A stretch of DNA of 64,000 bases from SIG452 sp045631485. GTDB taxonomy: Bacteria > Bacillota > Clostridia > UMGS1840. The position numbers and the translations under genes are program-made. The notes under the pieces are model-generated. The model was not told where the DNA came from and ran no database searches. It worked only from the letters and a program-made list of their open reading frames with translations. The stretch lies in the NCBI GenBank assembly GCA_045631485.1, contig JAZQUU010000038.1, positions 101,476 through 165,475 of the forward strand. The letters run 5' to 3'. Shown here piece by piece: positions 9,486 through 17,548 of this stretch. The number at the start of each line of letters is the position of its first letter. Within the stretch, counting starts at the first letter, position 1.

Positions 9486-11210
9486 TTAATTCAATTGCAA
9501 AAGCTGATATATCATTTTGGCAGACTGGGCACGGGTTGTTGACCCAAAAGGATTAAATCTGCCATTTTCATCGCCATTGATAATCGTGCCGGATATGGTT
9601 GTTACCGCTTCTTTAGCAAATCCGGATATCATATCGTTATCTACAAATTCCATACTTCCGGAAAGGTTTTTTCCAAGTATTTTGGTGCAACGGTATATCA
9701 TCGTTGCAGCTTCTTCACGGGTAATCTGTTCTCCGCTACCAAAATAATCACCCTTGCCGTTTACAATACCGTTTTCATAAGCACTCGCTACATAAGGATA
9801 ATACCAGCTGTTTTCTGTCACATCGATAAAAGCACATTGGCTGTTTTCATTATATAACCCCATCGCCAACACCAGAATTTTTACAAATTCTTCTCTGCTG
9901 ACCGATTTATCCGGTTGAAAACTACCGTCTGGATATCCACTGAGAACACCTTTCCCAGTCAAATCATTAATTGCAGGAGAAGCCCAATGTGCATTTGACA
10001 CATCGCTGAATTTTATCGGTTCTGTTGCTTCAGGAGTCGGTATGGGAGCCACGACGCTCACGCCTCCTCCACCTCCACCGCCAATATTCTCTTGCGGTCT
10101 GGAATACTTGGTAATCAATGTGGTAAGCTGACTTTTGACACTGGATTTATCGGTAAAATTGATTAAAACGAATTCCCGAAGCAAGTTGGTTCGTTTTGCA
10201 TCTGATAATTGGTTCAACCGACTCAAATCAGTAAGATTCAGTTCTGTTTGATAAGCTGTGAGAACATCATCTACCGTTTGCCAGTCTGCTGTATTTACAC
10301 TAGATAGAATGACACTGTCCCCAAAAACCGTACGCGCTTCCGTCAAGGAGGAAATTGCTCTCAATTTGGAGAGTACAAACTGTAACGGAGCCTTATCCCC
10401 ACTGTTATATAAGAATTTCAGGTAGGTATATCCGTAGGACCCGCTTAAATCAAGCGCAAGTCTCGGATCATTTGCTTCGATAATTGCAATCAGCTCCGCC
10501 TCCGAGGCATCTTTTATGCTTTGCAGAAAACTAGCGTCCTCTCTCTCGGAAATTTCTTCCTCTGCTCTTTGTTCAATCGCCGATTTTAATGTATTAATAA
10601 TTGTCGTTACATTTGGAAAGGTTTGCCCAGCAACAGAAGCATGAACCGGTGTTTTGTTATTTAGTTGATGATACAAGGTTAAATCTAAACCAAGATAATT
10701 GTTTAACGGCTTATCATTAATCAGTATTTCACCTGATAGCAATTTCCCCACTGTATCTGCAGATGCTGTTGCTATCGTTGTGATGATTGTGTTTTCTATG
10801 GTTTCTGTTGGAAATAAAAACACTTGTGACTGTTTCTGAGTGTATGCTACATACACAATATGTTCATTCTCATTCCAAGTTGTCAACGGAAGACAAGTAA
10901 CAGAAAAGCTTCCTTGCTGATCTGTTGTGCTCTGAATAAAAAAGTCCACATTGGTCAAAAAATTCTCATTCGTGATGCTACCGAGAGAAACAGAGCTATC
11001 TTTTAAAATGAGAAGAAAAAAATTCGTTTCTGCATTGACCGGCAACCGTCCGCATATTACCACGGTTCCCGCAGTTGTATCAGGAACCACATTGATGGAA
11101 ATAGTTTCCCCGCTATCTGTCAAAGCTGTGATGTCGCTTGCATATATAAGATTTGTAAATAAAAGTGTCAACGTGAGTGACAACAAAATAATCTTCTTCC
11201 ATATTTGCAT
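9486..11210 (-). CDS. SLH-domain surface protein (574 aa)
   Basis: First gene of the transporter operon. A signal peptide (IILLSLTLTLLFTNLIYA) leads into about 350 residues of unrecognised extracellular sequence, a glycine-rich linker with seven consecutive Gly near residue 385, and three C-terminal SLH repeats: DVSNAHWASPAINDL with GYPDGSFQPDKSVSREEF, DVTENSWYYPYV with ITREEAATMIYR, and a third ending STTRAQSAKMIYQLL. The anchor is C-terminal here but N-terminal in the next gene. A TTG at 11225 is in frame, but GGAGG lies between it and the ATG at 11210, so the ATG is the start. Confidence 0.85.
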   Translation of the reverse strand: MQIWKKIILLSLTLTLLFTNLIYASDITALTDSGETISINVVPDTTAGTVVICGRLPVNAETNFFLLILKDSSVSLGSITNENFLTNVDFFIQSTTDQQGSFSVTCLPLTTWNENEHIVYVAYTQKQSQVFLFPTETIENTIITTIATASADTVGKLLSGEILINDKPLNNYLGLDLTLYHQLNNKTPVHASVAGQTFPNVTTIINTLKSAIEQRAEEEISEREDASFLQSIKDASEAELIAIIEANDPRLALDLSGSYGYTYLKFLYNSGDKAPLQFVLSKLRAISSLTEARTVFGDSVILSSVNTADWQTVDDVLTAYQTELNLTDLSRLNQLSDAKRTNLLREFVLINFTDKSSVKSQLTTLITKYSRPQENIGGGGGGGVSVVAPIPTPEATEPIKFSDVSNAHWASPAINDLTGKGVLSGYPDGSFQPDKSVSREEFVKILVLAMGLYNENSQCAFIDVTENSWYYPYVASAYENGIVNGKGDYFGSGEQITREEAATMIYRCTKILGKNLSGSMEFVDNDMISGFAKEAVTTISGTIINGDENGRFNPFGSTTRAQSAKMIYQLLQLN

Positions 11211-11246
11211 TACGGATACCTCCAAAAATATACATTTTATATATTA

Positions 11247-11275
11247 AGTTTAACAGAACTCCGTTTCTGTGTCCA
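11247..11275 (-). promoter_or_regulatory. Candidate sigma-A promoter of the SLH/ABC operon
   Basis: TGGACA at 11275-11270 and TAAACT at 11252-11247 are separated by 17 bases on the minus strand, about 37 bases before the first SLH start codon. The spacer contains the short dyad CAGAA-N6-TTCTG, a possible operator for the neighbouring AraC-type regulator. Confidence 0.5.
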
Positions 11276-11358
11276 CCGGAAAAAAAATGAAATTTCCTTG
11301 AATTTATAACAGAATAAAATTTTATAGGTTTCATAAATTTTTATAGGTTTTTCCATAA

Positions 11359-11392
11359 AAAATGCGCCATTCTGCAAAGAATGGCGCATTTT
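11359..11392 (-). terminator. Intrinsic terminator of the AraC-type regulator gene
   Basis: A perfect 15-bp stem (AAAATGCGCCATTCT paired with its complement) with a four-base loop, followed on the minus strand by a T run, begins 7 bases after the regulator stop codon. It separates the regulator from the SLH/ABC operon. Confidence 0.9.
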
Positions 11393-11398
11393 GCCTAT

Positions 11399-13561
11399 TT
11401 ATCTATTCAGTTTTCTGTATTGCCCCGGCGTGGTTCCATACTTAGCCTTGAACAGTTTCGTAAAGTAGGTTTCATTGGAATATCCAATCTGTTCAGCTAT
11501 CTCCGACATTGAGAATTTTGTACTGCAAAGAAGTTCAGTTGCCTTTTCCAATTTTTTATCCGCCAGGAAAGTTGAAAAATTCGTTCCTGTTTCATCCTTA
11601 AAAATTCTGCTGAGATATGTCGGACTGATATTCATCGCATCGGCAACGCTGTTTAAAGAAATATTTTTTCCGATATTAGAAACAACATACTCCTCCACTC
11701 TCCCTATCAAACGCCCCTGCCTATCAGACGTTTTTACAGAATCTTTTTTGAATGTTTCCAAAGCGAAACCAAAACGGATTTCATATTCATCTACAGTTTT
11801 CACCGGATCAGAATCAGCAAGCAACTCTGAAATTTCTACATTTCCACTAAGCTTTCCTTTTTCTTTGCCAATTCTATAAATAACAGATTGTATTTGAAAA
11901 AGGAGTCCTTTTGCCGTTGCAACTGAATATTTCCCCTCGCGTATTGCAGAAATAATCTTTTCAACCTCTTCAGAAAATTCATCAATTTGCCCCATCCGAA
12001 GCCGTTTTTCCAAGTCACTTTGCTCTTTTGCAGAAAGCATCTCAAAATCATTGCCCCATTTTTTCAGATCGTCGAATGTGAATATACAGCCATATCCAAA
12101 AATATAGCGATATTCCAACAACTGATATACAGAATCGCTCATGCTTCTGATTTTTTGAATACGATCCACATCATCGCTGATTACAATATTAAAAGAAATT
12201 CCGATGTTTTCCTTTAATTTTCTTAGCAGAGTCTCACCCAATGCAAGAACCTCTTCTTTCGAGATGTCGGTATTATAAATCACCGCAACTTGTGATAACG
12301 TTTCTGATGCACACATCACAGTGCCATATTCTGACAGTATCTCTTTGACATTTTCTTTGGAAACTTTGGCGATATTCTTCTTTTCTGTAAAGTAAATATC
12401 ATTCAAAGCAAGATGCGAAGCCTCAAGCATTAAAACATAAAATTTCTTTTGTTCAAATTGCGCATCCAAAATCGAACGGCGAGTGGTAATATCCTCATCT
12501 TCGCTGAGATTGCCGTGCACAATATCGTGAACAAACTTCCCCTCTAAGAAGGTTGCATTTTTTAACATCGGCTTCGTTAACCAACGGCTGATGTAGCGTG
12601 AACTAACAAACACAATCACCAACATTCCAAACATAATCAAAAGACTATAAATTTGTAAAATCTGGAGTCGGTCGGCATATGCTTGCTTCGAAAACAAAAC
12701 GGCATATCTCATATTGCTTTTTTGAGATTTCACCCACACGACGTCTTGCTTCTCTGCGTTAATCTCCATAGAAAATGTGCCGTCATCCTGTTCAAACATC
12801 CGATGATCAAATTGAAGAGTGCCTTGTTTGAGTACATTCTTATCGCTGTGAGACAATAATGTTCCATCCTCAGAAATAACAGCTATATTACCACTTTTGG
12901 CAAATTTATTATTGACTTCCTTAACCACCTTGTCAGAATCAATATTGATAGCAACAAAGCCATCATAATTATCATAACTCATTGCAGGAATTAACTGCAC
13001 ATAGGTGATAATATCATTGCGATTCTGAGCAGGGGAAATCCAAAACTGACGTTTATTGCCCTTCTTGATTATTTGATAAATATCAGCGATATTGCCATAG
13101 CTGTCATACCGCGCTGTTTGAGTCAAACCTTCGTTGGAACTGATTACAGCATCATTCTTTAAGCTATAAATGCAAATGGAATCCATAAATGAATTTTTGT
13201 TTTCAATATTCGCCATAAAATCAATCAAATAATAATAAGATTTCATAGAGCAGTTATCATTTTTAAAAAAATCCTGCAACCGCTGATCATTTTCAATATC
13301 GATGAAGTTATCGTTTATGACTGTTTGAATATTTTCTAAAATATACATATCAACATATGTCGCTAACTGCGATAAAACTCCCAAATTAGCGTTATAAACT
13401 TCTTTTTTTACAATGTCATTTGCGCCCGCAAACAAACCTGCAGAAACCAATATTACGATACTCAAAGAAAACGCCATAATAATGGCAGTAACTCTTTTTA
13501 AATATCTGTTTTCATTTGTAATTCTAAATGGAATCTTCCAGCGGAAACGATTATTTTTCAT
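11399..13561 (-). CDS. AraC-family transcriptional regulator with extracellular Cache-like sensor
   Basis: This 720-residue protein has a membrane segment at about residues 22-45, an extracytoplasmic sensor region of about 250 residues, a second membrane segment near 305-325, a cytoplasmic linker, and a C-terminal pair of AraC helix-turn-helix motifs (ISLNSVADAMNISPTYLSRI and SEIAEQIGYSNETYFTKLF, ending KYGTTPGQYRKLNR). It has no receiver domain, so it is a one-component membrane regulator like those often found beside LplABC-type transporters. It probably senses an extracellular sugar and controls the adjacent operon. Its own promoter lies 260 bases upstream, across a degenerate gene fragment. 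Confidence 0.85.
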   Translation of the reverse strand: MKNNRFRWKIPFRITNENRYLKRVTAIIMAFSLSIVILVSAGLFAGANDIVKKEVYNANLGVLSQLATYVDMYILENIQTVINDNFIDIENDQRLQDFFKNDNCSMKSYYYLIDFMANIENKNSFMDSICIYSLKNDAVISSNEGLTQTARYDSYGNIADIYQIIKKGNKRQFWISPAQNRNDIITYVQLIPAMSYDNYDGFVAINIDSDKVVKEVNNKFAKSGNIAVISEDGTLLSHSDKNVLKQGTLQFDHRMFEQDDGTFSMEINAEKQDVVWVKSQKSNMRYAVLFSKQAYADRLQILQIYSLLIMFGMLVIVFVSSRYISRWLTKPMLKNATFLEGKFVHDIVHGNLSEDEDITTRRSILDAQFEQKKFYVLMLEASHLALNDIYFTEKKNIAKVSKENVKEILSEYGTVMCASETLSQVAVIYNTDISKEEVLALGETLLRKLKENIGISFNIVISDDVDRIQKIRSMSDSVYQLLEYRYIFGYGCIFTFDDLKKWGNDFEMLSAKEQSDLEKRLRMGQIDEFSEEVEKIISAIREGKYSVATAKGLLFQIQSVIYRIGKEKGKLSGNVEISELLADSDPVKTVDEYEIRFGFALETFKKDSVKTSDRQGRLIGRVEEYVVSNIGKNISLNSVADAMNISPTYLSRIFKDETGTNFSTFLADKKLEKATELLCSTKFSMSEIAEQIGYSNETYFTKLFKAKYGTTPGQYRKLNR

Positions 13562-13585
13562 AATAACCTGCCCTCATTTTTCACA

Positions 13586-13702
13586 TTATGATTCTCTTTT
13601 CTCCCCTTTTAATGCTTTTTCCAAAGAATCATAAGGGATATAGTATGCCCTTTGGGGTTCTCTGTTTTCACTGATTGTACCCAATCGTTCGTATACTCTC
13701 AT
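13586..13702 (-). pseudogene. N-terminal remnant resembling a GH2 beta-galactosidase
   Basis: A 38-codon frame opens with MRVYERLGTISENREPQRAY and continues YIPYDSLEKALKGEKRES before TAA. The ENRxxxRAYYIPYDSxEKAL pattern resembles the extreme N-terminus of clostridial GH2 beta-galactosidases (recalled, not searched), and the remaining thousand or so residues are missing. It is transcribed with the AraC-type regulator but should have no enzyme function. The alternative is a genuine short peptide. Confidence 0.5.
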
Positions 13703-13820
13703 AAGATATCCTCACATTATTTGATATAGCCGGTAATACCTACCGAAACTTCCTGACCAAAAGTGAAAGTCTTCTGAATAGAAGGCCCATCAGAAGCATT
13801 TGCATGAAAGCCATGACTCA

Positions 13821-13849
13821 ATTATACCATACTCACTGTAAATTGTCAA
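13821..13849 (-). promoter_or_regulatory. Consensus sigma-A promoter reading toward the AraC-type regulator
   Basis: A perfect TTGACA (13849-13844), a 17-base spacer and a perfect TATAAT (13826-13821) lie on the minus strand. A stretch without a start codon follows (13717-13821, encoding ANASDGPSIQKTFTF up to a TAA), then the GH2-like remnant and the regulator. The promoter may have belonged to a gene now deleted. Confidence 0.75.
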
Positions 13850-14321
13850 TTTCCTCAATTCCAAAAAACGATGTTTTTTGATTTTCTACCAAAATGTCCT
13901 TTGGCTTTACCGCTTTTCATCCTTCAGTTGTTCGTTCTGCCAAGACACCTCTTTCGAACTGCGACAAGCCGGATATGACAGTAAATAACAATGGATGCTG
14001 AACATCTCATCGAAAACTCATTACAGACAAAACAACAGAAACAACATAAATAAGGATCAATCAGTTTCCCGATTCATGTCATTTCAATTGTAAAAATACG
14101 GAATATCAACTAATTCAAGATAAAAAAATGCCAAAATATTCCTCAATTTTCCTTTAATAAACCCATCATAGTATAATTCATAATATCAAAACATCTCCGC
14201 CCCCTTATTGTAACACATTCTCACAAGCCATTCCCAACTGTTTTGCATCCAAAAATCAAAAGTACAATAAAAATTACTTCTAGAGCTTCATCCCCATCAC
14301 TTTCCTCACAATTCAACAGCT
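13850..14321. other. Non-coding stretch with no recognised feature
   Basis: AT-rich sequence with stop codons in all frames. I see no RNA gene, no clear promoter and no repeat here. It lies between decayed fragments on both sides and is probably eroded coding DNA. Confidence 0.5.
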
Positions 14322-14558
14322 TCACTCCGAAAACTGCAGAAGTTTTTTAATTTCTTGTCTTTTATAATCCGGAAGAGCATGGGAATAAACATTTCCGGTA
14401 AGTAAAATAGAGGAATGCCCCAAAAACTGTTGCAATGCTTTTAAGGATGCGCCGCCCTCTAAACAACGAGTTGCAAAACTGTGGCAGAGTGTATGGGGTG
14501 TCACACCTTCCAACCCGCTGTTTTTCAATACTCTTGCCAAACTTCTGTTATAATTTGT
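14322..14558 (-). pseudogene. C-terminal fragment of a tyrosine recombinase (XerC/D or phage integrase type)
   Basis: About 79 codons of the catalytic C-terminus remain, with NYNRSLARVLKNSGLEGVTP, HTLCHSFATRCLEGG, LQQFLGHSSILLTGNVYSHAL. The frame is open upstream of the first ATG (14540) to about 14558, where the homology stops abruptly at an unrelated glycosidase fragment. In the conserved HxLRH box the catalytic Arg is Cys, so even an intact copy would be inactive. Most of the protein (about 200 residues) is missing. Confidence 0.8.
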
Positions 14559-14562
14559 GGGG

Positions 14563-14646
14563 ATGTACGCCTGGGCTTACGATGAAGACGGTTGGCCCAG
14601 CGGATTCGGAAATGGTTTGGTTAACGAAAAAGGAATTAAATACTAG
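14563..14646 (+). pseudogene. Internal fragment of a glycoside hydrolase
   Basis: A 27-codon frame reads MYAWAYDEDGWPSGFGNGLV and ends NEKGIKY before TAG. The YDExGWPSG motif is typical of catalytic-domain sequence in several large glycosidase-like families. There is no ribosome site. It abuts the recombinase fragment within a few bases on the opposite strand and is followed by a terminator in its own direction. I read it as a leftover of a deleted gene. Confidence 0.5.
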
Positions 14647-14709
14647 CAAAAATATTTAACACACGAAAAATTTAACGGCACAAAAAAATAAAACTAAAAA
14701 CCGATGCCA

Positions 14710-14757
14710 ATCGTTGCATAATGGGTCATAACGTCCCAAAATGCAACGATTTTTTTA
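14710..14757 (+). terminator. Intrinsic terminator after the glycosidase fragment
   Basis: ATCGTTGCAT and ATGCAACGAT form a 10-bp stem with an inner GGG/CCC pairing, followed on the plus strand by seven T. No intact plus-strand gene lies upstream, so it probably served the lost glycosidase gene. Confidence 0.6.
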
Positions 14758-14763
14758 TTGATA

Positions 14764-14850
14764 CTAACTGCTGTTGTTGTTATTTTTATGGTTCCAGGCA
14801 TCTACCAGAATTTCAATTATTGCCACCAACACCAGCTTGATATATCTCAT
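14764..14850 (-). CDS. Possible 28-aa membrane peptide
   Basis: MRYIKLVLVAIIEILVDAWN followed by an Asn/Ser-rich tail starts 8 bases after the stop of the class II amidotransferase gene. It has one hydrophobic helix. The GGAGGT lying 16 bases upstream is within the preceding gene and is poorly spaced. The coding potential is uncertain. Confidence 0.25.
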   Translation of the reverse strand: MRYIKLVLVAIIEILVDAWNHKNNNNSS

Positions 14851-14858
14851 CTTATCTT

Positions 14859-15809
14859 TTATATCTCACCTCCAAACCCACAGTAAAGGTATTCTTCAAT
14901 TTCATCCAGCTCCCAACCTGAGGCAATCACTCTGTCCACATCGTCGGGAGTATAGCCCTGGAATCTTGCGATTGATTTTAAGTCACGGATATACTCATCC
15001 TTTGTGTCATAACCAATATCGCCCCAACCCCAGGAAGAATATGATCCGTAGCTCCACCATTCTCTGCCGCTGTAAGAACTGTATCGGAAGGTATTACGCT
15101 CTAAATTACCGTCAGAGCGTATTTTCAATATTTCTCCCCTGGCAATTTCCACAGTCTGAAATTCGCCTCGTTGCAAGGCGTAAAATAAAGGCGGATAGTC
15201 TATCAATGCTTTATAGAGAATCTCATCTGTTGAGGCGTAAACATAGACCTTCAGCTTCGGAAAATGCAGGATAGATAACGGACTGTCCCCTTTCACCAGC
15301 CAGATATTATTTTTATCATCCAGCAACGAATAGGAAAAGCTGCCCTCTGTTTTCTCTGCCATATACTTAATACTGTCACAATTAAAATATCGTTGACTCT
15401 CAATCAGTTGGACACCGATGTAGCTATCCGTTTCAATCTTCGTTTTGGGAAGCTTATGCTCCTTTCTTAACGTCTTGTCGTTATAGAGTACTCCGTTATG
15501 AGCAAAGGCAAACTTGGAGTTAATACATCTGCCGAAAAAAGGATGGTTATTCCGATTGTTTTTCTCACTTCCCTGAGTGCTGTGACGTGTGTGACCGATC
15601 AAAGCGATCAGACAATCTGTATGATTAAATTTCAGCTTAAATGCCGATTTATTTTCCTTTGCGATTGTGATACCGGTGGGGTTACAATATGCAATTCCTG
15701 TAGCATCCGTACCTCTGACGGCTGACTGCTCTGCCAGAGCGTTAGTCAGAGCTGAAAGATTATTCATTTTCTCTCCGTTGTAATTTAAAAAGCCAAATAA
15801 ACCACACAT
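14859..15809 (-). CDS. Class II glutamine amidotransferase (accessory, amidoligase-linked)
   Basis: A 316-residue protein with the N-terminal nucleophile fold: Cys2 (MCGLFGF) becomes the catalytic residue after Met removal, then RGTDATG, GHTRHSTQG, NHPF and AHNGVLYN form the glutamine site. The family hydrolyses glutamine to release ammonia for a partner enzyme. The last 100 residues are Tyr/Ser/Trp-rich (SGREWWSYGSYSSWGWGD) with a short helical tail and no synthase domain, so ammonia must go to another protein. The start lies 2 bases after the stop of the amidoligase gene, whose last codons carry the ribosome site GGGAGG. The pair is therefore probably co-translated and acts together. Confidence 0.85.
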   Translation of the reverse strand: MCGLFGFLNYNGEKMNNLSALTNALAEQSAVRGTDATGIAYCNPTGITIAKENKSAFKLKFNHTDCLIALIGHTRHSTQGSEKNNRNNHPFFGRCINSKFAFAHNGVLYNDKTLRKEHKLPKTKIETDSYIGVQLIESQRYFNCDSIKYMAEKTEGSFSYSLLDDKNNIWLVKGDSPLSILHFPKLKVYVYASTDEILYKALIDYPPLFYALQRGEFQTVEIARGEILKIRSDGNLERNTFRYSSYSGREWWSYGSYSSWGWGDIGYDTKDEYIRDLKSIARFQGYTPDDVDRVIASGWELDEIEEYLYCGFGGEI

Positions 15810-15811
15810 AA

Positions 15812-16927
15812 TTATTCACCCTCCCTTACTACGGTCACTTCTTCATTTACATACAACATTTTTTCTTTCAGATATTCAATCAGTTCTTTCTTTTCCTTGG
15901 GAATCTTCCGAACAAAATCCAACCAACTCATTTCTTCCATTTCCTTGTCTGTCATATCTATAGCACAACGACAGATTTCATCTACCAACTGCAAGGTCGC
16001 AAGGAAGGTTTTATACTTCAGAGTTCCACGGAATAAACGAAACTCTACCGTATCATAATTTTGGATATTGACGGCACAATATCTGCCCATCCGTTTGCCC
16101 TTTGCTTTGTTGTAGGTTTCGGTAGTAGTCTCGGAGATAGTGGCATATTTAGCTGCCCAACGATTCAGATTTTCAACCGTTCTGCGACTGAATCGAACCA
16201 ACTCGTTCCAATGCTTTTCCACAAAGAACACGATTCTGCCGATGCCCTTTTCCTGCTCTTCATAATTTTTCCCGAATGCGCTTCGTGAGCAATGGATATG
16301 TAACCCGCAAGTGTTTGTGTTATGGGAACGATAGCTTAATTCAATTGCCCGATACAAAAGGTCCTCCCAATTCATATGAGTGGTATGAAATTCCAAGGTC
16401 ATCGGATGCGACACGATTTCAAAACCATCGGGAATAGAACCGTCATACTTGCAATAAATCCGTTCTCCCTCAGAATTTGCGATACTCATCAATTCTTCTG
16501 CATTGTCTCCGTAGGCACCGCCCTTGTCGATTTCCAATTCTACCCCATAAAAAAGATTGCCCAAACCGTAGAAAATCGGGTCGGGCTTATAGCTGTAATT
16601 CTTAATGGCACGGTTATTCATACGGTTCCAGCAATCCTGGCAATAGGGATAATCGCTATCGTCATTTTCATAGTAAGCATAGTCTTTATGAACCAGTTTA
16701 CCGCAATCTTCACAGTTAACATATTCATATTCATAACAATGATGGCAAATGGTCAGGTGGGTATCTCCTTCTGCCGAATCTCTCCAGATTCTGTCCCCGC
16801 AGTTATCGCAGGTGGTTGTCTGCTCCGAAAAGCAGGTTGCGCATAGGATTTGTCCGTCAAAGCTATGTGCTTCCTCTTCTGATAAAATTCTTGCGCCACA
16901 GTGAGCACAGGTTGTTTTTTCGTTCAT
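15812..16927 (-). CDS. Amidoligase family protein with N-terminal LIM-like zinc ribbons
   Basis: This 371-residue protein begins with three CxxC-type zinc ribbons (CAHCGARI and CATC; CDNCGDRIWRD and CHHC; CEDCGKLV and CQDC) over residues 7-105. A domain matching the Amidoligase_2 family (COOH-NH2 ligases with a glutamine-synthetase-like fold) follows: FYGVELEIDKGG, CKYDGSIPDGFEIVSHPM, TCGLHIHCSR, and FRLFRGTLKYKTFLATLQ. Such enzymes join a carboxylate to an amine using ATP. The substrate here is unknown. It sits between a DUF960 gene (19 bases upstream) and the class II glutaminase, which could supply ammonia. Zinc ribbons could dock a protein or nucleic acid target. It lies in an accessory region next to recombinase debris. 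Confidence 0.8.
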   Translation of the reverse strand: MNEKTTCAHCGARILSEEEAHSFDGQILCATCFSEQTTTCDNCGDRIWRDSAEGDTHLTICHHCYEYEYVNCEDCGKLVHKDYAYYENDDSDYPYCQDCWNRMNNRAIKNYSYKPDPIFYGLGNLFYGVELEIDKGGAYGDNAEELMSIANSEGERIYCKYDGSIPDGFEIVSHPMTLEFHTTHMNWEDLLYRAIELSYRSHNTNTCGLHIHCSRSAFGKNYEEQEKGIGRIVFFVEKHWNELVRFSRRTVENLNRWAAKYATISETTTETYNKAKGKRMGRYCAVNIQNYDTVEFRLFRGTLKYKTFLATLQLVDEICRCAIDMTDKEMEEMSWLDFVRKIPKEKKELIEYLKEKMLYVNEEVTVVREGE

Positions 16928-16946
16928 ATTTTTTAATTCCTTTCTT

Positions 16947-17234
16947 TTAATATTCGTTCGCTAATAGCATTGTGGAATGGGTTTCATCATCGATTACGAA
17001 AATCTTAGCGGTAACAGGTTCTTCCCAATCCAACTCATATTCTTTTTCATACGCAGGTTCTTCCTGAATGTGTTTGATTCTCTGTTTGCCGGATGCTTCT
17101 GCAGATAATAAAAAAACCTGCAGATAGTCTTTATCTACAGGTAGTTTCTCAATCAGCTCCCACATCAGAGCTTGTAAAATCAGCGGAATCTTATCTCGGA
17201 CACCGCAGGTTATAAATTTTTGATTTTGGAAAAT
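16947..17234 (-). CDS. DUF960 family protein, probable ATT start
   Basis: The sequence FQNQKFITCGVRDKIPLILQ then MWELIEKL and DYLQVFLLS matches the N-terminal half of the small DUF960 family, whose members start within a few residues of this point. An ATT at 17234 is placed 8 bases after GGAG and gives 95 residues. Upstream in-frame ATGs at 17261 and 17315 would add residues that the family lacks, and 17261 lies before the ribosome site. The function is unknown. It is the first gene of the amidoligase operon and is divergent from the excisionase-like gene. Confidence 0.6.
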   Translation of the reverse strand: MFQNQKFITCGVRDKIPLILQALMWELIEKLPVDKDYLQVFLLSAEASGKQRIKHIQEEPAYEKEYELDWEEPVTAKIFVIDDETHSTMLLANEY

Positions 17235-17353
17235 AAATATCACTCCTTTTATTGATTTCATTAGTATAATATCTGTTTCATCATGGTCAGAAACCGAATT
17301 ATAACGAAATAACATAACATTAAATTATACTAGTGGAAAGGAGATGAGTCATA

Positions 17354-17548
17354 ATGTTCCATAGTGATTATGACATCTTAACTGCCTACGAAGCCATGGA
17401 CTATCTTGGCGTAGGCGAAAACACCCTATACCGCCTTTTAAAAAGTGGCGAGCTTGGAGCTTTTCGTATCGGGAAGATATGGAAGATTCCAAGAAAAGAA
17501 TTAGACAAATATATTGATAAAAGTGTAGAAAGGAACCTAACAAAATGA
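17354..17548 (+). CDS. Excisionase-type helix-turn-helix protein
   Basis: This 64-residue MerR/Xis-like DNA-binding protein (HTH_17) has the pattern LTAYEAMDYLGVGENTLYRL then GAFRIGKIWKIPRKELDKYI, which covers the whole fold. AAAGGAGATGAG precedes the ATG. Its stop overlaps the start of the next gene as ATGA, so it is translationally coupled to the serine protease frame. It could be an excisionase left from the mobile element or a small regulator. Confidence 0.8.
   Translation: MFHSDYDILTAYEAMDYLGVGENTLYRLLKSGELGAFRIGKIWKIPRKELDKYIDKSVERNLTK

Noticed and set aside
13821..13845. Minus-strand peptide starting at TTG 13821
   Set aside because: The TTG overlaps the -10 box of the promoter, so it cannot be translated from that transcript.
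14774..15274. 166-codon plus-strand frame
   Set aside because: Lies antisense to the class II amidotransferase gene, whose catalytic motifs are clear.
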